Below the pieces are notes generated by a model that was given only the letters and a program-made list of their open reading frames with translations, was not told where the DNA came from and did not search any database. Below, in pieces: positions 34,733-46,900 of a stretch of DNA of 64,000 bases. Where the stretch lies: NCBI GenBank assembly GCA_023653785.1, contig JAMKCH010014279.1:1-64000 (forward strand), written 5' to 3'. Both the position numbers and the translations under genes were made by a program. This stretch comes from Ophioderma brevispina (lineage: Eukaryota > Echinodermata > Ophiuroidea > Amphilepidida > Ophiodermatidae). Within the stretch, counting starts at the first letter, position 1; each line of letters starts with the position of its first letter.

Positions 34733-35635
34733 TCCCCATCTGGGGGCTAAGGAAACCAATTGTAAATTTATATAAATTATTACGATCACATAACTGTCTG
34801 TTCCCGCACATAAAACTGGCACATTTTCTTAAAAATTATCAATGTCACTTCAATTTCCTTTCCCCAATATCAGAGACAATGGATATACACATAGACTTTA
34901 GCAAAATGGAGTTAAAGATATTTTAAGTCACCGGCCCGGTATGCGTTGGAGAAAAACACTTAATTCCCTTTCATTCATCTGGGAGTGTCAGGACCATGTT
35001 ATATTGTCGCGCAGCTGAAGAGATTTCAGCTGTTACGCCCTCCATTTAGACTGAGTCTTTTCAGGACAAATACTTAACCTCATTCACAAATAACGTAATA
35101 TTGAGCCTTCTATAGTGCGTGTTCAATTAACTTTGGCAGGTTTTTCATCATTTATTATGCGACAAATGAAAAACATAACAACATCAATAAGAGAAAATGT
35201 TGCTGGGTCAAGCTTTTGACCTACCACTTTGGGTGCGAACCAAATCCGTACTTATTGCTTAACTTCATTTCTATTCAATTTACCGCGTTTTTCAGAAGAA
35301 AATTTAAGTGTCACGACCTATATTAAATGTACAACTGGTTAGTTATTGTAATAGAGGACGGGTATTTTGTTACTCACCCGAATCGTGGAGGTGGTAACAC
35401 CTGGCTATAACAATGGCCCTACATCCCGGCCCATTGAAGATCTTTAGCTCATGGTTTGCTTGAAGTCTATACATATCCTATGGTCCTCTTCTGTATTGGA
35501 AAAGAAATTGAGGTGAATTTTATATTTTTAAGAAAATTGCCAGTTTTATGTGCGGGAACAATAGTTATGTGATCGTAATAATTTTATTATGCAATTGTAC
35601 ACTTGGTTTTCCCTAAGTAGCCCCCAGATGGGACG
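34733..35635. mobile_element. Long-TIR element, family F copy 2
   Basis: The left arm begins GTCCCCATCTGGGGGCTAAG (34,733). The right arm read backwards begins GTCCCATCTGGGGGCTACTT (35,634). Both continue into AATTATTACGATCACATAAC, then CTGTTCCCGCACATAAAAC and TTTTCTTAAAAAT. TIRs are about 180 bp. The interior matches F1 (TATAGTGCGTGTTCAATTAA; TTCTATTCAATTTACCGCG). F2 is about 500 bp shorter than F1 because it lacks the internal direct repeat. There is no transposase; the open frame over 34,558-34,926 crosses the left TIR and is coincidental. Confidence 0.8.
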
Positions 35636-38600
35636 TACAGAATTTTTTATACAGTTGTTTATTTTGGTCCACGTCCATGGTCAATAGAGATGGCCGCCAG
35701 TTAACGTCATCTGAACGGTTCTTCATTACAAAACACGGTTTGCTGTCAGATTTTTTGTCGCGACGGAACAAGATGAAAATCCCACCATGTTTGCTGGTGC
35801 ACCAGTTCCAATAAGAAAAATTCTGGTATCAATAATGATCACATTGTCATCTACACTGAAACGTATACGGCAAGCGCGAGACCATGGAAAGACATTTCAT
35901 CTTGCCACTGCCACTCCAAGCAACGACACGTATCAAAAGGTGTAATGCCTTGTAGCCTCAGGCTAACATAACAGAATTTGCATGGCTGATAAGCATAGGT
36001 TTTGATTCCATAGATACGTTGAAACTATTGGTTCCAAGAATAAGGTGGAATTAAATTTCTGTTTGTGAAAAACTAGCAGCAGTATCAAACACAAATGCAA
36101 ATTGTAGTATAGCGAACATTTGTTGGTTAACGTTTTCGGATGCGTCTGTGGCAAGGCAGATATTGGTACTTCTTTCCTATCATGACTTACAATTGGCTAT
36201 TATGGCCTTAAGTTGAAAGCAGGCAAGGTATGACTTAAATCGCAAAACCACCTCATTTTGTCACAATAAAATTTTGAATATCACCAAAGGTGTTTATTAT
36301 ACAAATTAATACATTATTTATGTAAAGAAAATAATTATTAGTCTCCAGACGACGACGCACATGATAAAAAAGACACCCTTAAAACATAATGATTCCAACT
36401 ATGGAGAAGAGATAACGATTTCCCCAATTTTTCGATAACACAGATTGTTGTATATCAGGTTGAGATTGAGAGGTATTCAGAATTGCCACAAGCGTTACAC
36501 ATTTCAACATATCAGTCAGAGCAGTCGAGAAGGTCTCCGAAGATGCAGATAGCCATGTAGCCCTAGGATACCACACACATGCCTGGGGTCACAGCATTGG
36601 GTTGGTCGAGTAGACATTAGTGCAGAATGGCTCAGGAATAAGACGATGTGATGATGGTATATACCCTTAAATTACAACGCAGCTCCAATAAGGATAACCT
36701 CAGAGAACCGTTAAAGTGCTTACAATGCAGCGATTGGAAACTGTACTCTTGCCTGACAAATGACAATTGTCTTGTCAAACATCGATGACGACCCTTCACT
36801 CTTTGTGATCTTCTAGATTCACTATAAATTCAATGTCTGTACACAAAAAGATTTAAATGATACTTTCCTCCGAACATAAAAAAACCCAAACAAATGACTG
36901 CAGCAGGTTTCTTATTTTTATGTTATGACGAATATATTGAATCTAACATATTTTACCGAAAGTGCTTATTTCGCAATTGGAAAGTAATTTTATGGTGCTT
37001 ATCCATGCATTAACCACTTCGTGGATGGTGCATTAGCCCCCCATTGCGGATGCATTTTTGTCTAATTCTATCCTCACAGTAATCGCATTTTTTTGTCCTA
37101 TTATTTAATCAATGGGATCTCTTTATCATTTCTGTTTTGCATTTGTTTTCGTTTTCATTGTCTGTTCTTATGGTAAAATCCTAGACCATTGTCCAAAACA
37201 AGCCATACCTCTGTCATTTGTCTATAAAGAAAGCTTGAAGGGAGTTTATATTCGTATTTAATAGCTTTGTAAACACCTGCTCTATACTCGATACGACGCG
37301 CTGATATAGGGAGCTGGGGAAAAATTTTGGGTTATAGTCATTCGGGAAATAGAGAAGAAGCATTTTTAATCTATCCAAGAAGTCCCTTCGGCGCTTAACA
37401 CTAGAAAGTAACAATTGAAAGGAAAACGGCCAAGTACAAACTTATTTTGGTTCCTGTACTTTTCTGAATTGAACTTTGCAGTTTTAATGCAAATCGATTT
37501 ATAGTAAGTCACTTCACTGTAAAAACTGTGTTTAGGATAACCGCCCTAAGAGTTATGAAGATATTTTTCACATCTTCTTGTATCCTCGTGGAGCCATATA
37601 TTAGCTCATATTGAACGCATTTGTTGGCCTACTGACTCTATACGCGGTAATTGTTATACTATAGGGCATATGGTCCCTTCAACACTGTTCCTAAATGTAT
37701 ATTGGAGAATGAATTGCCCGACTGAATTAATGCTAAAAGAATGTTTTAATTATCAACGTTATTACCAAGTTTGTTTGCGTTTTTATGTGTTTAGCCCAAG
37801 GTTTCCGTGTGTCCACATATTTTAACCACGTGCTTTCAACCGATTAGAAGTACGTTAACCAGCTAGAGTGGGTATTGACTATTGGATTATAGTCCGTTAT
37901 TAGTTGTTAGGTAACGTAGAAGTAAATGAGAGGCCCCATATCACCTATATTCATGATTCAAGTAGCGCACCTGTCGTATTCAGGTATTATTTCACAGTTT
38001 CACGTGCGTTACCTTTACCAGTGACCCTCTATGTTTAGACCACTACACATCGTATTGACCGTAGAGCACACAGTAAATAAGAACGCACGGACTAGGAGTG
38101 CGCAAATTTGAATAGCTGTGCGTCCCTCACAAACAGCTCGCACCCGTAAAAAAGTAAGGTTTCCTTATAAATCATCGCGAATACGAGTATAATCTTCATG
38201 GTTTTTTTTCCAAGTATCAAAAACCAAATGGTTAAAATTGTTGCTTCTTTATTTTCACTAGTATACAGGTCGAATAGCCACATTTAATCCTTGCTTTAGG
38301 GCCTAACAAACAATTTAGAGCAAATGGACGACATACCCCAAAGCTGTTGAAACAGAATTAATTTCCTCCAGAAATGTATTAGTAGTGGAAAAAAAACATT
38401 TGAGAACACCAATATCCAAAGTTTTACCATAATGATAGCAGTGGAATATGTATTTTTAAGAAAGGAACACAAGGTTTTACAAGGGTCAAAACGTGGAGAT
38501 GGTCGAAACGTCGTCCAAAAGACTCGCAGCATATCATTACCTTTCAAGTATTAAAAATATGTTTGCGCATTCTGCAGGCCATAGTTTAATAGTTATGAGC

Positions 38601-38710
38601 CAAAATGGTTCAAGTCACACGTTGGTCCAATTTTCAGATTATCGATTTTGTTTAAACATGCTGTCAATTGTTCATCTAACACCTATAGATTATTATCTAT
38701 CGCTCCTCAC
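35636..38710. other. Intergenic, no gene recognised
   Basis: No supported gene. On the minus strand 35,895-35,725 there are about 57 open codons with SVDDNVIIIDTRIFL, but no start or splice context decides between exon and chance. The remaining 2.8 kb shows no paired repeats with the rest of the window that I could detect. Confidence 0.4.
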
Positions 38711-38715
38711 AACCC

Positions 38716-39145
38716 AACTGATGTGCTCAGTTGGTTAAGCGCCGTGCTAGTAAGACACTATCGTGATTTGCTAAATAGCAAATCGAACAAATCATACAAA
38801 AAAATCAGATTTTTGCACTGTAATGTAAGAAGTACAGTAGCCTAACATACCCTGCAATGATAAGACCAGAAGCAGACCTAATAAGGACAGAATCAGAGAG
38901 ATTTTAGTCTCACTGTCCGATCGGACACTTTCTACTACACGTAATTGAATGGAGAACGTATCTTGGAACACTACCGTTTTTCTTCTTTCCGTTTCTGTCA
39001 ATTCTACAGCTGAAAGAGGTAACTAATGATGATTCCACAGACCTATCCTTCACTTGAAGCTATTCCCTGCAAATTTCCATATTTTTCAAATCACTGATAG
39101 TGTTTTAATACGGAGGGGTCGCCGGTTCGAATCCGGCCAAGGGCA
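38716..39145 (+). pseudogene. tRNA-Thr-like sequence (probable SINE head), interrupted
   Basis: Two tRNA halves flank the MITE at 38,754-39,105. The 5' half has TGCTCAGTTGG (box A, about 38,724-38,734) and CCGTGCTAGTAA, so the anticodon loop is CTAGTAA, anticodon AGT (Thr). The 3' half resumes at TACGGAGG and has GCCGGTTCGAATCCGGC (box B and a perfect 5-bp T stem, 39,121-39,137). Taken together, the anticodon stem CCGTG/TACGG pairs with one G-T wobble. The 3' acceptor CAAGGGC has no partner on the 5' side, so this is not a functional tRNA gene. The downstream TATGGGTTGTTTTCAAACAC stretch fits a SINE body. Confidence 0.7.
38754..39105. mobile_element. 352-bp MITE inside a tRNA-like sequence
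   Basis: The left end is GACACTATCGTGATTTG and the right end read backwards is AAACACTATCAGTGATTTG, so the TIR is 17-19 bp with one indel. TAA is duplicated at 38,751-38,753 and 39,106-39,108. Removing the element and one TAA restores a continuous tRNA anticodon stem-loop, which fixes the boundaries well. A TAA (TWA) target suggests PIF/Harbinger. Reading the duplication as TA would suggest Tc1/mariner; the sequence cannot separate these. No coding content. Confidence 0.8.
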
Positions 39146-39354
39146 TATGGGTTGTTTTCAAACACTTGTTGTGCTTTGGCTATCTCCAGGAAAGTTAATA
39201 AATACATGTTCATCTAATAGTTTCGATTTAAGAACATATACTGATTTATCATCTTATGAATATTATGCAAAATGTGACTATGATTTTTTTTTATGGGTGG
39301 TAAGGGGAACTGAGGTCACTAAAGTCATAGCTCTGAATTCTGGAACGGTCAACT

Positions 39355-39485
39355 ATTTGGCGGATCCATGATTGGAAAAAACGTCAAAATTACCGGGGGG
39401 GGGGCTTAAAGGCCAAAATCTTCCACAATGGACTGATTTTGCAGAATTACCGGAGGCGCGCGCCCCTCTCCCTGGATCCTCGCCT
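39355..39485. mobile_element. Possible small hAT-like MITE
   Basis: Left end ATTTGGCGGATCCATG, right end read backwards AGGCGAGGATCCAGGG. Both resemble hAT ends (CAGGGGCGGATCC). The flanks are GGTCAACT (39,347-39,354) and GGTCAAAC (39,486-39,493), 6 of 8 matching. The body has a G run at 39,395-39,404 and a GGCGCGCGCC palindrome near 39,456. The call depends on the imperfect TSD. Confidence 0.4.
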
Positions 39486-39805
39486 GGTCAAACCATGATC
39501 TATTATCTGGTGTGACCAAATGAGCAATTTACAAAACGAGTTTTTAACACAATCGGACCATTCTGTAATATTTACCTTCAGAACCTTGACTGTGCCCTAT
39601 TGTTTTAAAACGATAGATCATCGATAGAGCAACTATACAGTTTAAAAACTTAATTTACCCCACATTGATACATCTTTTCATCAATTCGAACCATTCTAAT
39701 GTTTATCCCTAGTACAAACTTGCCCCTTATTGCTGCATGTTTCTACAAGGTTGATTTTGGTAAGCTAGTAATATATTTGTGGACAATTTCCACAGAGTAA
39801 TTTAA

Positions 39806-40356
39806 AGGGACATAATGGCATGAAATTGGACATAATGAAAAGGACCTTACTGAAATCACTTCCACGATTTTGAAAACAATTTGGATGTTTACATTCTGTA
39901 AAACAGTAAAACCAGGAAGAAGTTCGGGGGGGGGCAGTTTGTGGCATTTCTGGAAACAGAAAAGCAAGGTGTTCACATCCTTGACAGTGTATTTTATCTA
40001 GCATGTTTTTTTTTGCGACACATTCAAAAGCATTCAACCGGGATTCAGGCATTTGCAACTTAGGCTTGCAGTACGATTGGTCTGGCAATTGAAGAAGATT
40101 GATTAGCCGGATTAGCACATATACATAACAATGGTCTGTGGAGCTGATGACAACCTGTTTTTTCAAGCTTGGTAAATGCTGACATTGATGCAGCATCCTT
40201 GTTCCACAAACTGCCACCTCCCCCGGACCCCTTTCCTGTTTGACGTATTTACAGAATGTAAACATCCAAATTGGTTTCAAACTTGTGGAGTGATTTCAGT
40301 ACAGTGTCCTTTTCATTATCAATATGTACAATTCTTTTTTCTTGCCATTATTCCCT
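39806..40356. mobile_element. TTAA-flanked foldback MITE, family G copy 1
   Basis: The element is bounded by TTAA at 39,802-39,805 and 40,357-40,360. The left end is AGGGACATAATGGCA and the right end read backwards AGGGAATAATGGCA. The arms remain inverted for about 180 bp, with shared blocks AATGAAAAGGAC, TTTGGATGTTTACATTCTG and GGCAGTTTGTGG. A TTAA target is used by piggyBac and Kolobok transposases. Nothing coding is present. The His/Cys-containing minus frame over 40,280-39,765 runs through the element and is not a gene. Confidence 0.8.
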
Positions 40357-40360
40357 TTAA

Positions 40361-42692
40361 CACTAATCTGTTTCCTTTGTCCTTTGATTTGGGGTAAAAT
40401 AAGAAATCTAAATTGACAACTTTTTAACTTTAAAATCGTTACTGGGCTATACGTGATAAACTCAAAACTTTTAGAACCGCTTGTTAAGTCGCCAATTAAG
40501 TTAAGTATTCGCAATTTTGGGTCAAATTGTCGTCATTTGGGTTCGTTGTTATAAACCCATTTTTCTCTCTCAGCATGCTCAGAGTGGAATTTCACGCCAT
40601 TTACCGGTAAGTGTTCTATGCAAGAACCCGTGGTCTACTCCGTAATACTCCATTACGCGTGATGTACTTTATTCCGTAATGCACGACTTGATATTCCCAA
40701 AGTCAATAAGAGGGATTTCGAGAGCGTTTTATGGCAGTGCATTGGGAATCAAAGGTTCCACAGCAGCCGACAACATCCCGCTGGGTTATTGTTATGACTG
40801 CCATTGTTCAAATAGAGTCTCTTCAACAGACTTTAGTAGGCATCTGTGAAAATTTGATATCCGGGTTTAATAATAAGGATTTAAAACAAAAGTACGTGAT
40901 CGGTTAGAAGTTTTTCTGTATAACGGTTTCAGGTGGTATAAAAGGAACAATTTTGACCAAAAAAATCCTACACGGTCTTCGAATTTTTTTTGGGAAATTC
41001 GATCTAAATGTCCGTGTTTTCAAATGGCAGTAGTGCGTGAACTGATGCTGGTGTATCCATGCACAAGCGTTATGTTGTTGCTGCTGTGCCGAAGGTTTCG
41101 TGGTCAAAGATCACTTAGGAGTTCTTGTGGTCATACTTATAAACATGATAAATCATGCACCTTAACCACTTACTTAACTTAAGAGTTTTAACTACATGGG
41201 ATATCAAGTGGGCATAATGGGAATGTTTTTGGGGTATTGACCAACTAATCAGTTTAGATAGTGCAAAGGATTTAAAAAACTAACTCGTAAGACTAACAAT
41301 ATTTTCTTGTATAGCATTTTTTAATGCATAAAGTTTCGTTAAAATTCTAAGCAAAACCCTTTATTTCAGTGACATTTTAAAAGGTTACAATTCCTTATTT
41401 ATTTTTCACATTCAAAATAATGATGAATAAAAATAACAAAGTGAGAGTCAATAAGAAGACGAATGTTGTAGCGTTTAGTAATCTCATGAGATATAGAAAT
41501 CTATCGAGCGCAAAGGCAGGGGCACCTTTTCTCTCGCACTTTAATTCCCTCCTGACTTTTTCTGAAGCAAATTTTATTATATTCATTATAGAATTTCATG
41601 TAAAATAGAGAGATAGTCTTTGACTTAAATGGTTCATTAATCGACTCATTTTTTAAACTACTTGCATTCCTTAGTCCTTGAGTAATGTTTTTTGAAAGCC
41701 ATAGCTTATACCATATGAAAGATTTGAAAATATTATGTCACATATTTATTAATTTTTGTTTAAAATATGTTTAGCAAAACATATTCCATTCTCACCCCTT
41801 CTGTTCATCTCTGTCGGTCCTCTGTGTTCTGTCTCACTTTACTTATCGCTTATACCCTATACGGACCTTTTGAAAACCTGTTGCTCGATGCACAAATCCA
41901 CCCACGTGAATACCAAGCACGGACGGAGGCCATTTATTGGGAAAATGTATGGATCGGCAACAAAAGGCACTCACACCCAAGTCCGTACCACTTGAAGCGA
42001 TTATCTTTGTTCTCATCTGTATACATAATTGCAGCTCACAACAACCAATGAATGAATAAATCCTGATTCGCTGTATCCCTTCAACTCCGTATGCGATGTC
42101 CTGTAATCAGTATACCGATGCTCGACCACGACAACACATCACATGATTTGTGTATCGTTGTACTTTTTTGCTGATTATCATACTAACCTAATTAATTATT
42201 TAATTAATTCGTGAACTTGAATAACAACTTACTACTCCAGTTGTTTTAACCCTGACCTATATCCTTCATCCACCTACATTGGTTGTTAACAAGGTGCACG
42301 ACATAATGATCTCAGCGAAACACACACCAAAGGCCGTTTTGTCCCCTGAAAGCCACACAACGGCGCAACTGATGAGTCTCACAACCACCTGTAGAGACGA
42401 AACCGGCTTGTTCCCCCCTAGCCCCTTGGGAGAGATCAATATTTCCTTAATGGAATTGTTTCACTATATCTAACCAAATTATATGCCTACACGATCTTTT
42501 CACCAACGAACACACAGCTCTAGATCAAACGTGTTTTGGAAGTGCCTTTTTTGTCATTATGACGCAGTGCCTGGCGGTCCCTTTTTTTCCTTTACTTAGG
42601 TCCATAACTGTAGTTTTCCTTCCTCCTCAACATATTCACTATGTTGGCATAAAGTTTAAAATAAGCCTTGGGCCGCCCTGAAATTTTTACCT
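40361..42692. other. Intergenic, unassigned open frames
   Basis: No gene is recognised. The longest frame is 94 codons on the plus strand (41,767-42,051), with DAQIHPREYQARTEAIYWE and SPYHLKRLSLFSS. It overlaps another plus frame (41,756-41,995) and has no domain I know. It could be an exon of an unknown gene, but no splice or promoter evidence decides. Confidence 0.3.
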
Positions 42693-42696
42693 TTAA

Positions 42697-43257
42697 AGCG
42701 ACCATAATGGCATAAAAAATATTCAGACATAATGAAAAGGACCCTTAGGAAATCACTCCACAAGGTTTAAAACAATGTGGATGTTTACATTATGTAAAAC
42801 AGTAAAAACAGGAAGAGTTCCAGAGGGGAAGGTGCAGTTCGTGGGGCATTTCTGAACAGAAAACCGAGTTGTTTGACATCCCGACAGAATTTACGTGTAT
42901 CTAGCATGTTTTGTGACACAATTCCAAGCATTCAGACCAGATCAGGCATTGAATTTTAGGCTTGTAGTAAGATATTGATCTGCAAGTGAAAGATGGATTC
43001 GCCTGGATTAGCACATATACAAGAGCAATGGTCTGTGAGCTTATTACAGCATGCTTTTCAAGTTTTGTAATGCTGGAAGTAATGTCAGCATCCTTTTTCC
43101 AGAAATTGCCACGAACTGCCACTCACCTCTGGAAGTTCCTGTTTTACCGTGTTTTTACAGAATGTAAACATCCAAATATTGTCAAACTGTGGAAGGATTT
43201 CTAGTAAGGGTCTTTCGATTATTTGTCTGAATAATTTGTGTATGCCCATATGTCGCT
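42697..43257. mobile_element. Foldback MITE, family G copy 2
   Basis: Second member of the family at 39,806-40,356, in direct orientation. The left end is AGCGACCATAATGGCA after TTAA (42,693-42,696); the right end read backwards is AGCGACATATGGGCA. The body shares AATGAAAAGGAC, GATGTTTACAT, GTAAAACAGTAAAAACAGG and ATTAGCACATATACAA with copy 1. The right TTAA is degraded (TTTC), so this is the older or more damaged copy. Confidence 0.75.
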
Positions 43258-43934
43258 TTTCAGAGTTTGCATGAGCGCATCCACGATATCCGTGATGCTA
43301 TTGAAAAAATCAAAGGCGCCTGGATTATTGAGCAAGTCTCAAAAATTCCGTTGGAAGAAATTTACAACGGTGCATCATAAACTAAATATTAGTGAAAGGA
43401 AGTTGGTTGCCGTTAGCATCAGGTTTTAATTTTCCCTTGGGACACATAAAGATAAGGGTGGGAGTAATAGTCCCCCAATATGAACATTTGTTTTTGAACA
43501 AAATAGATCTGCGGATCTCGGTCAACTTTGACAGGGAGAGATAGGTAAAGATAAAGTTTCGCATAAGAAGTCACTTAATCTTTCAGAACTCAGGCATACT
43601 CTTATCAATTTGAGAGTATAAGATAATATTGTCACATTCGCTTGTCATTGGAAGATATCACACGTGCCTAGCTAAGAGTTCTCGCAATTATAATAGTAGT
43701 AGTAATAATAACAATCGACTAAAATATGTTGGTGTAGTATTGACTAAATTGGTTGATGATTACCTATTTTGATTAAAGTGTGTAACTCGAAAACGATCAC
43801 GGCAGATGGTCTGTCACAGAAAGCGGATATTCAAAACGACCATTTTGAACCAAAGTTAATTTGCAATTCCTTTTGGATTTTAAATTTCACAATAAGGTAC
43901 ATAACCAACTGCCTAAATAAGGCTGTCCATATAT
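43258..43934. other. Intergenic, no gene recognised
   Basis: A short spacer between the family G MITE and the right arm of the large inverted duplication. An AAT/AGT-rich stretch is present at 43,690-43,715. No coding is supported. Confidence 0.4.
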
Positions 43935-46900
43935 CGCACATTTAAAGAAAGTTGACGACATCATGCTTAATAAACTGTTTTAAGTAATGTTGAGAACTTT
44001 ATTCGGAGTAAATCCGTTTTTGCAACGAAAGTTGTAATGACTACAAGATGATCAGTCATTTGTTTCCTAGTCCACTCCCATACTTAAAATGGCCTTAATT
44101 TTTTTGGGTTATGTACAGCAAAAAAGTAAAACTGATAATTCTTGCATATAATGAAGCTAAAATGTTAATCTAAGTGATTAGTGTTACTACTTATACTGTC
44201 AGAATTTGAAACAAATTGAAAAATAATTGGTCATGTGACTGGTTGCCATGGTAACCGGCGGTCATAATGGAACCTATATTTTGCTAGCTTGGATAACGCA
44301 AAACATTTTTAACTCTCAAAAACTATTGATGCTATCAAGATGAAACAAATGGGAAATTGTTAGTAGGTTCAACATCTTGTGAATGAACTAAATTATGGTC
44401 ATACTCAACTGGTAAGGGGGTAACCCACAGGTTTTTCTACATATTTTGCCGAAAATTGACAAAAATAATTGCACTTTCAATTTTTGTTTGAAAAAATGGC
44501 TTCCTGTCAGTATAATCCATCCATTTTAGTTCAATCACAAAAACAACATTAGAGCAACATCTGGTCCAAATTTGAAGTCTGTATCCCTTATACCTTTGAG
44601 AAAGCATGTTTTGGGTGCGAGAACTTTGCAAAAATCAAAATGTTCAAAAACGCAGGTCAAAGTTCCGATAGTTCTTAAGTTTGCTCAATTAATGTTAAAT
44701 AATTGATTAATTATTGCAAATTATTTTAATTTTGAAGATAGACTTTAGAATAAACATTAAAATAAATATTTATGAAACGTTTTGATAATTTTTTACTTAA
44801 AATACAAGCGTTTGTGTCAGATATTTGCCAAAGATGTGTTCAGAATTACTCGACAAAACAATAAAATACATAAGAATTAAAAATAAAGAAAAACAAAAGA
44901 ATTGTTTTGCGTTTTCGCTCATGTCGTTTGACTAAAACTGTCATAACTACGGAACCGAATATCCGATTTGAGTCAAACTTGAAGCAAACGAAAGCTTATA
45001 TTTCAAGCTAAAACTGTAAATGATAAACACAATTTGCCAAAACTTTAACCCTGTATAACCCAAAAAACCCTTACATCAATGATATCGTACTACATAGTAG
45101 TGTATTTGGTGAGAAACAGGTTTGAAAGTGATCCCAATTTATTATGATAGAGTATCACAAGAGCAAAGCAGTTACTATGGTAACACCAACTTACACCCAA
45201 ATTTCTAGTCCCTGGGAAAAAACAGTACGTGATGGTAATTGTCCACTCTATCTCTGTAAAGACTGTGTGATATTGTGTGAGATGTATGCATTTTATTATG
45301 TGTGTATGAGTAATATTACTTCCCGTTATGCAAAACACATTTTGTAACATAAATATCGCTGTCTTTTTGACGACACGTATTCGATGTTTTGTTTGTTATT
45401 TTCTGGTTTAGTTTTATCATCACAAAAGGTTGATTTAGAGTGGAGAGGCTTTGATGTAGTGTTAGGCTTTTCTATACATGTATTTATACTACCTAAAATT
45501 CGAGCTAAATAATACATCTATGCAAAAGCTTCAGAAGCCGTTAGCTTTAAAAGCTCTCCCTCGATCAAGTATGTCGTGATTTACGTATATTCACTGCACT
45601 ATTATGTGTTTTGTAAGGCTGCAAACGAACTTACGACTCATTGGCTAATAACACCACCAACCGGATAGTGTGAAATTAGTAATAATCCCCAAAGTATTCG
45701 TTTTCTCTCAAATATTTGTCGGTTAAATTGCAGAGATGAAAGAGACGTGAAAAGTATTCACACAGAACAGAGATAAAGCCATCTTCTCTAGGGTAGGGTG
45801 GCTTTTAGATTTGATGTTTAGCGTGTCCATTACAAAAAGGCCATAGAATCCTAAGCGAAAGACCCAAGGAGATTTCAAGTCTACTGATTGTCGATCAAGG
45901 GGGTATAAGCTGAGACTTGTTTTTAAACAGAAAAGAAAGTCTACACTACTCAAGAGCTTTCACTTGATTTAAGAAGGACTATTTTAAATATGTTCGCCAT
46001 GTAAATAGTGAAACTCTTCTAAAGGCAAGGACATCGGCAAGAACAACGTGCAAAGAAAACCCACAGGGTAGATCTTAAAACTGCTTTTACAAGTTTAAGC
46101 ACATCTTTAAATTGTAACAATGGAAGAAGATAAAATTGAAAGGTACTATTAAATTAGTGGAATGCCGAGGGAGACACTCGCTACAGCGAATCACTATCTT
46201 GAGGATAATTGATGGGAGTTTAAATCTTGATACCTGAAAGCGATTTCATTTCTGACAAGTATTATGTTTTGCGAACTTCATCTAGGACTTTAGAAATCAT
46301 ATAAAGTTGTTTGAATAAGTGTTTCAATTCCTGAAAACGTAAACATGAGTTTTCTCAATATGTTTAAGCACCTAATCAAAGTTTAAAATGACAAGAAAGA
46401 AAAGGGAAGCTGTTACACCGATATTGTCTGAAGAAATGCATATAAGTTTCTAGTCGAATGCCTAAAAGATCGTTGCACAGAAATGGTTAAGAATCCCTAA
46501 ATGCCTACGAACGCTAGACAATTACAAGAAGTGAACGACCGTTAGAAGTATAACCTTATTTGTACAATTTGTAACAATTTTATATATCGGTGCACTATTG
46601 CCCACCGGATGCGCCTACAGTTAGCATTTTTGTGTCTATTTACACGATCATTAGACATTTACCGTTACGAAATGCTCAGTACGTGTTACATCATTTTTTT
46701 CCTATAAAATCAACGTTATTCACGTTAAGTCGGGTCATACGTGCAGAAGGATACTTTAACAGATTATGTTTTTTTAGTTGTTTCGTAGTGTAAGGATGTC
46801 AACTGGGGAATCGCGCTATTTTCACAATCAAAGAAGAAACGATAGTTTTAAAAATCAGATTAGTATGTAATGGATTCAGTATGAAATATATCAAAGGACT

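Noticed and set aside
34558..34926. 122-codon plus frame
   Set aside because: It crosses the left TIR of element F2 and is not open in F1.
38716..39145. Functional tRNA-Thr gene with an intron
   Set aside because: The inserted segment has TIRs and a TSD, is 352 bp long, and the 5' acceptor strand does not pair with the 3' strand.
39765..40280. 171-codon minus frame
   Set aside because: It runs through both arms of family G copy 1; the frame is not kept in copy 2.
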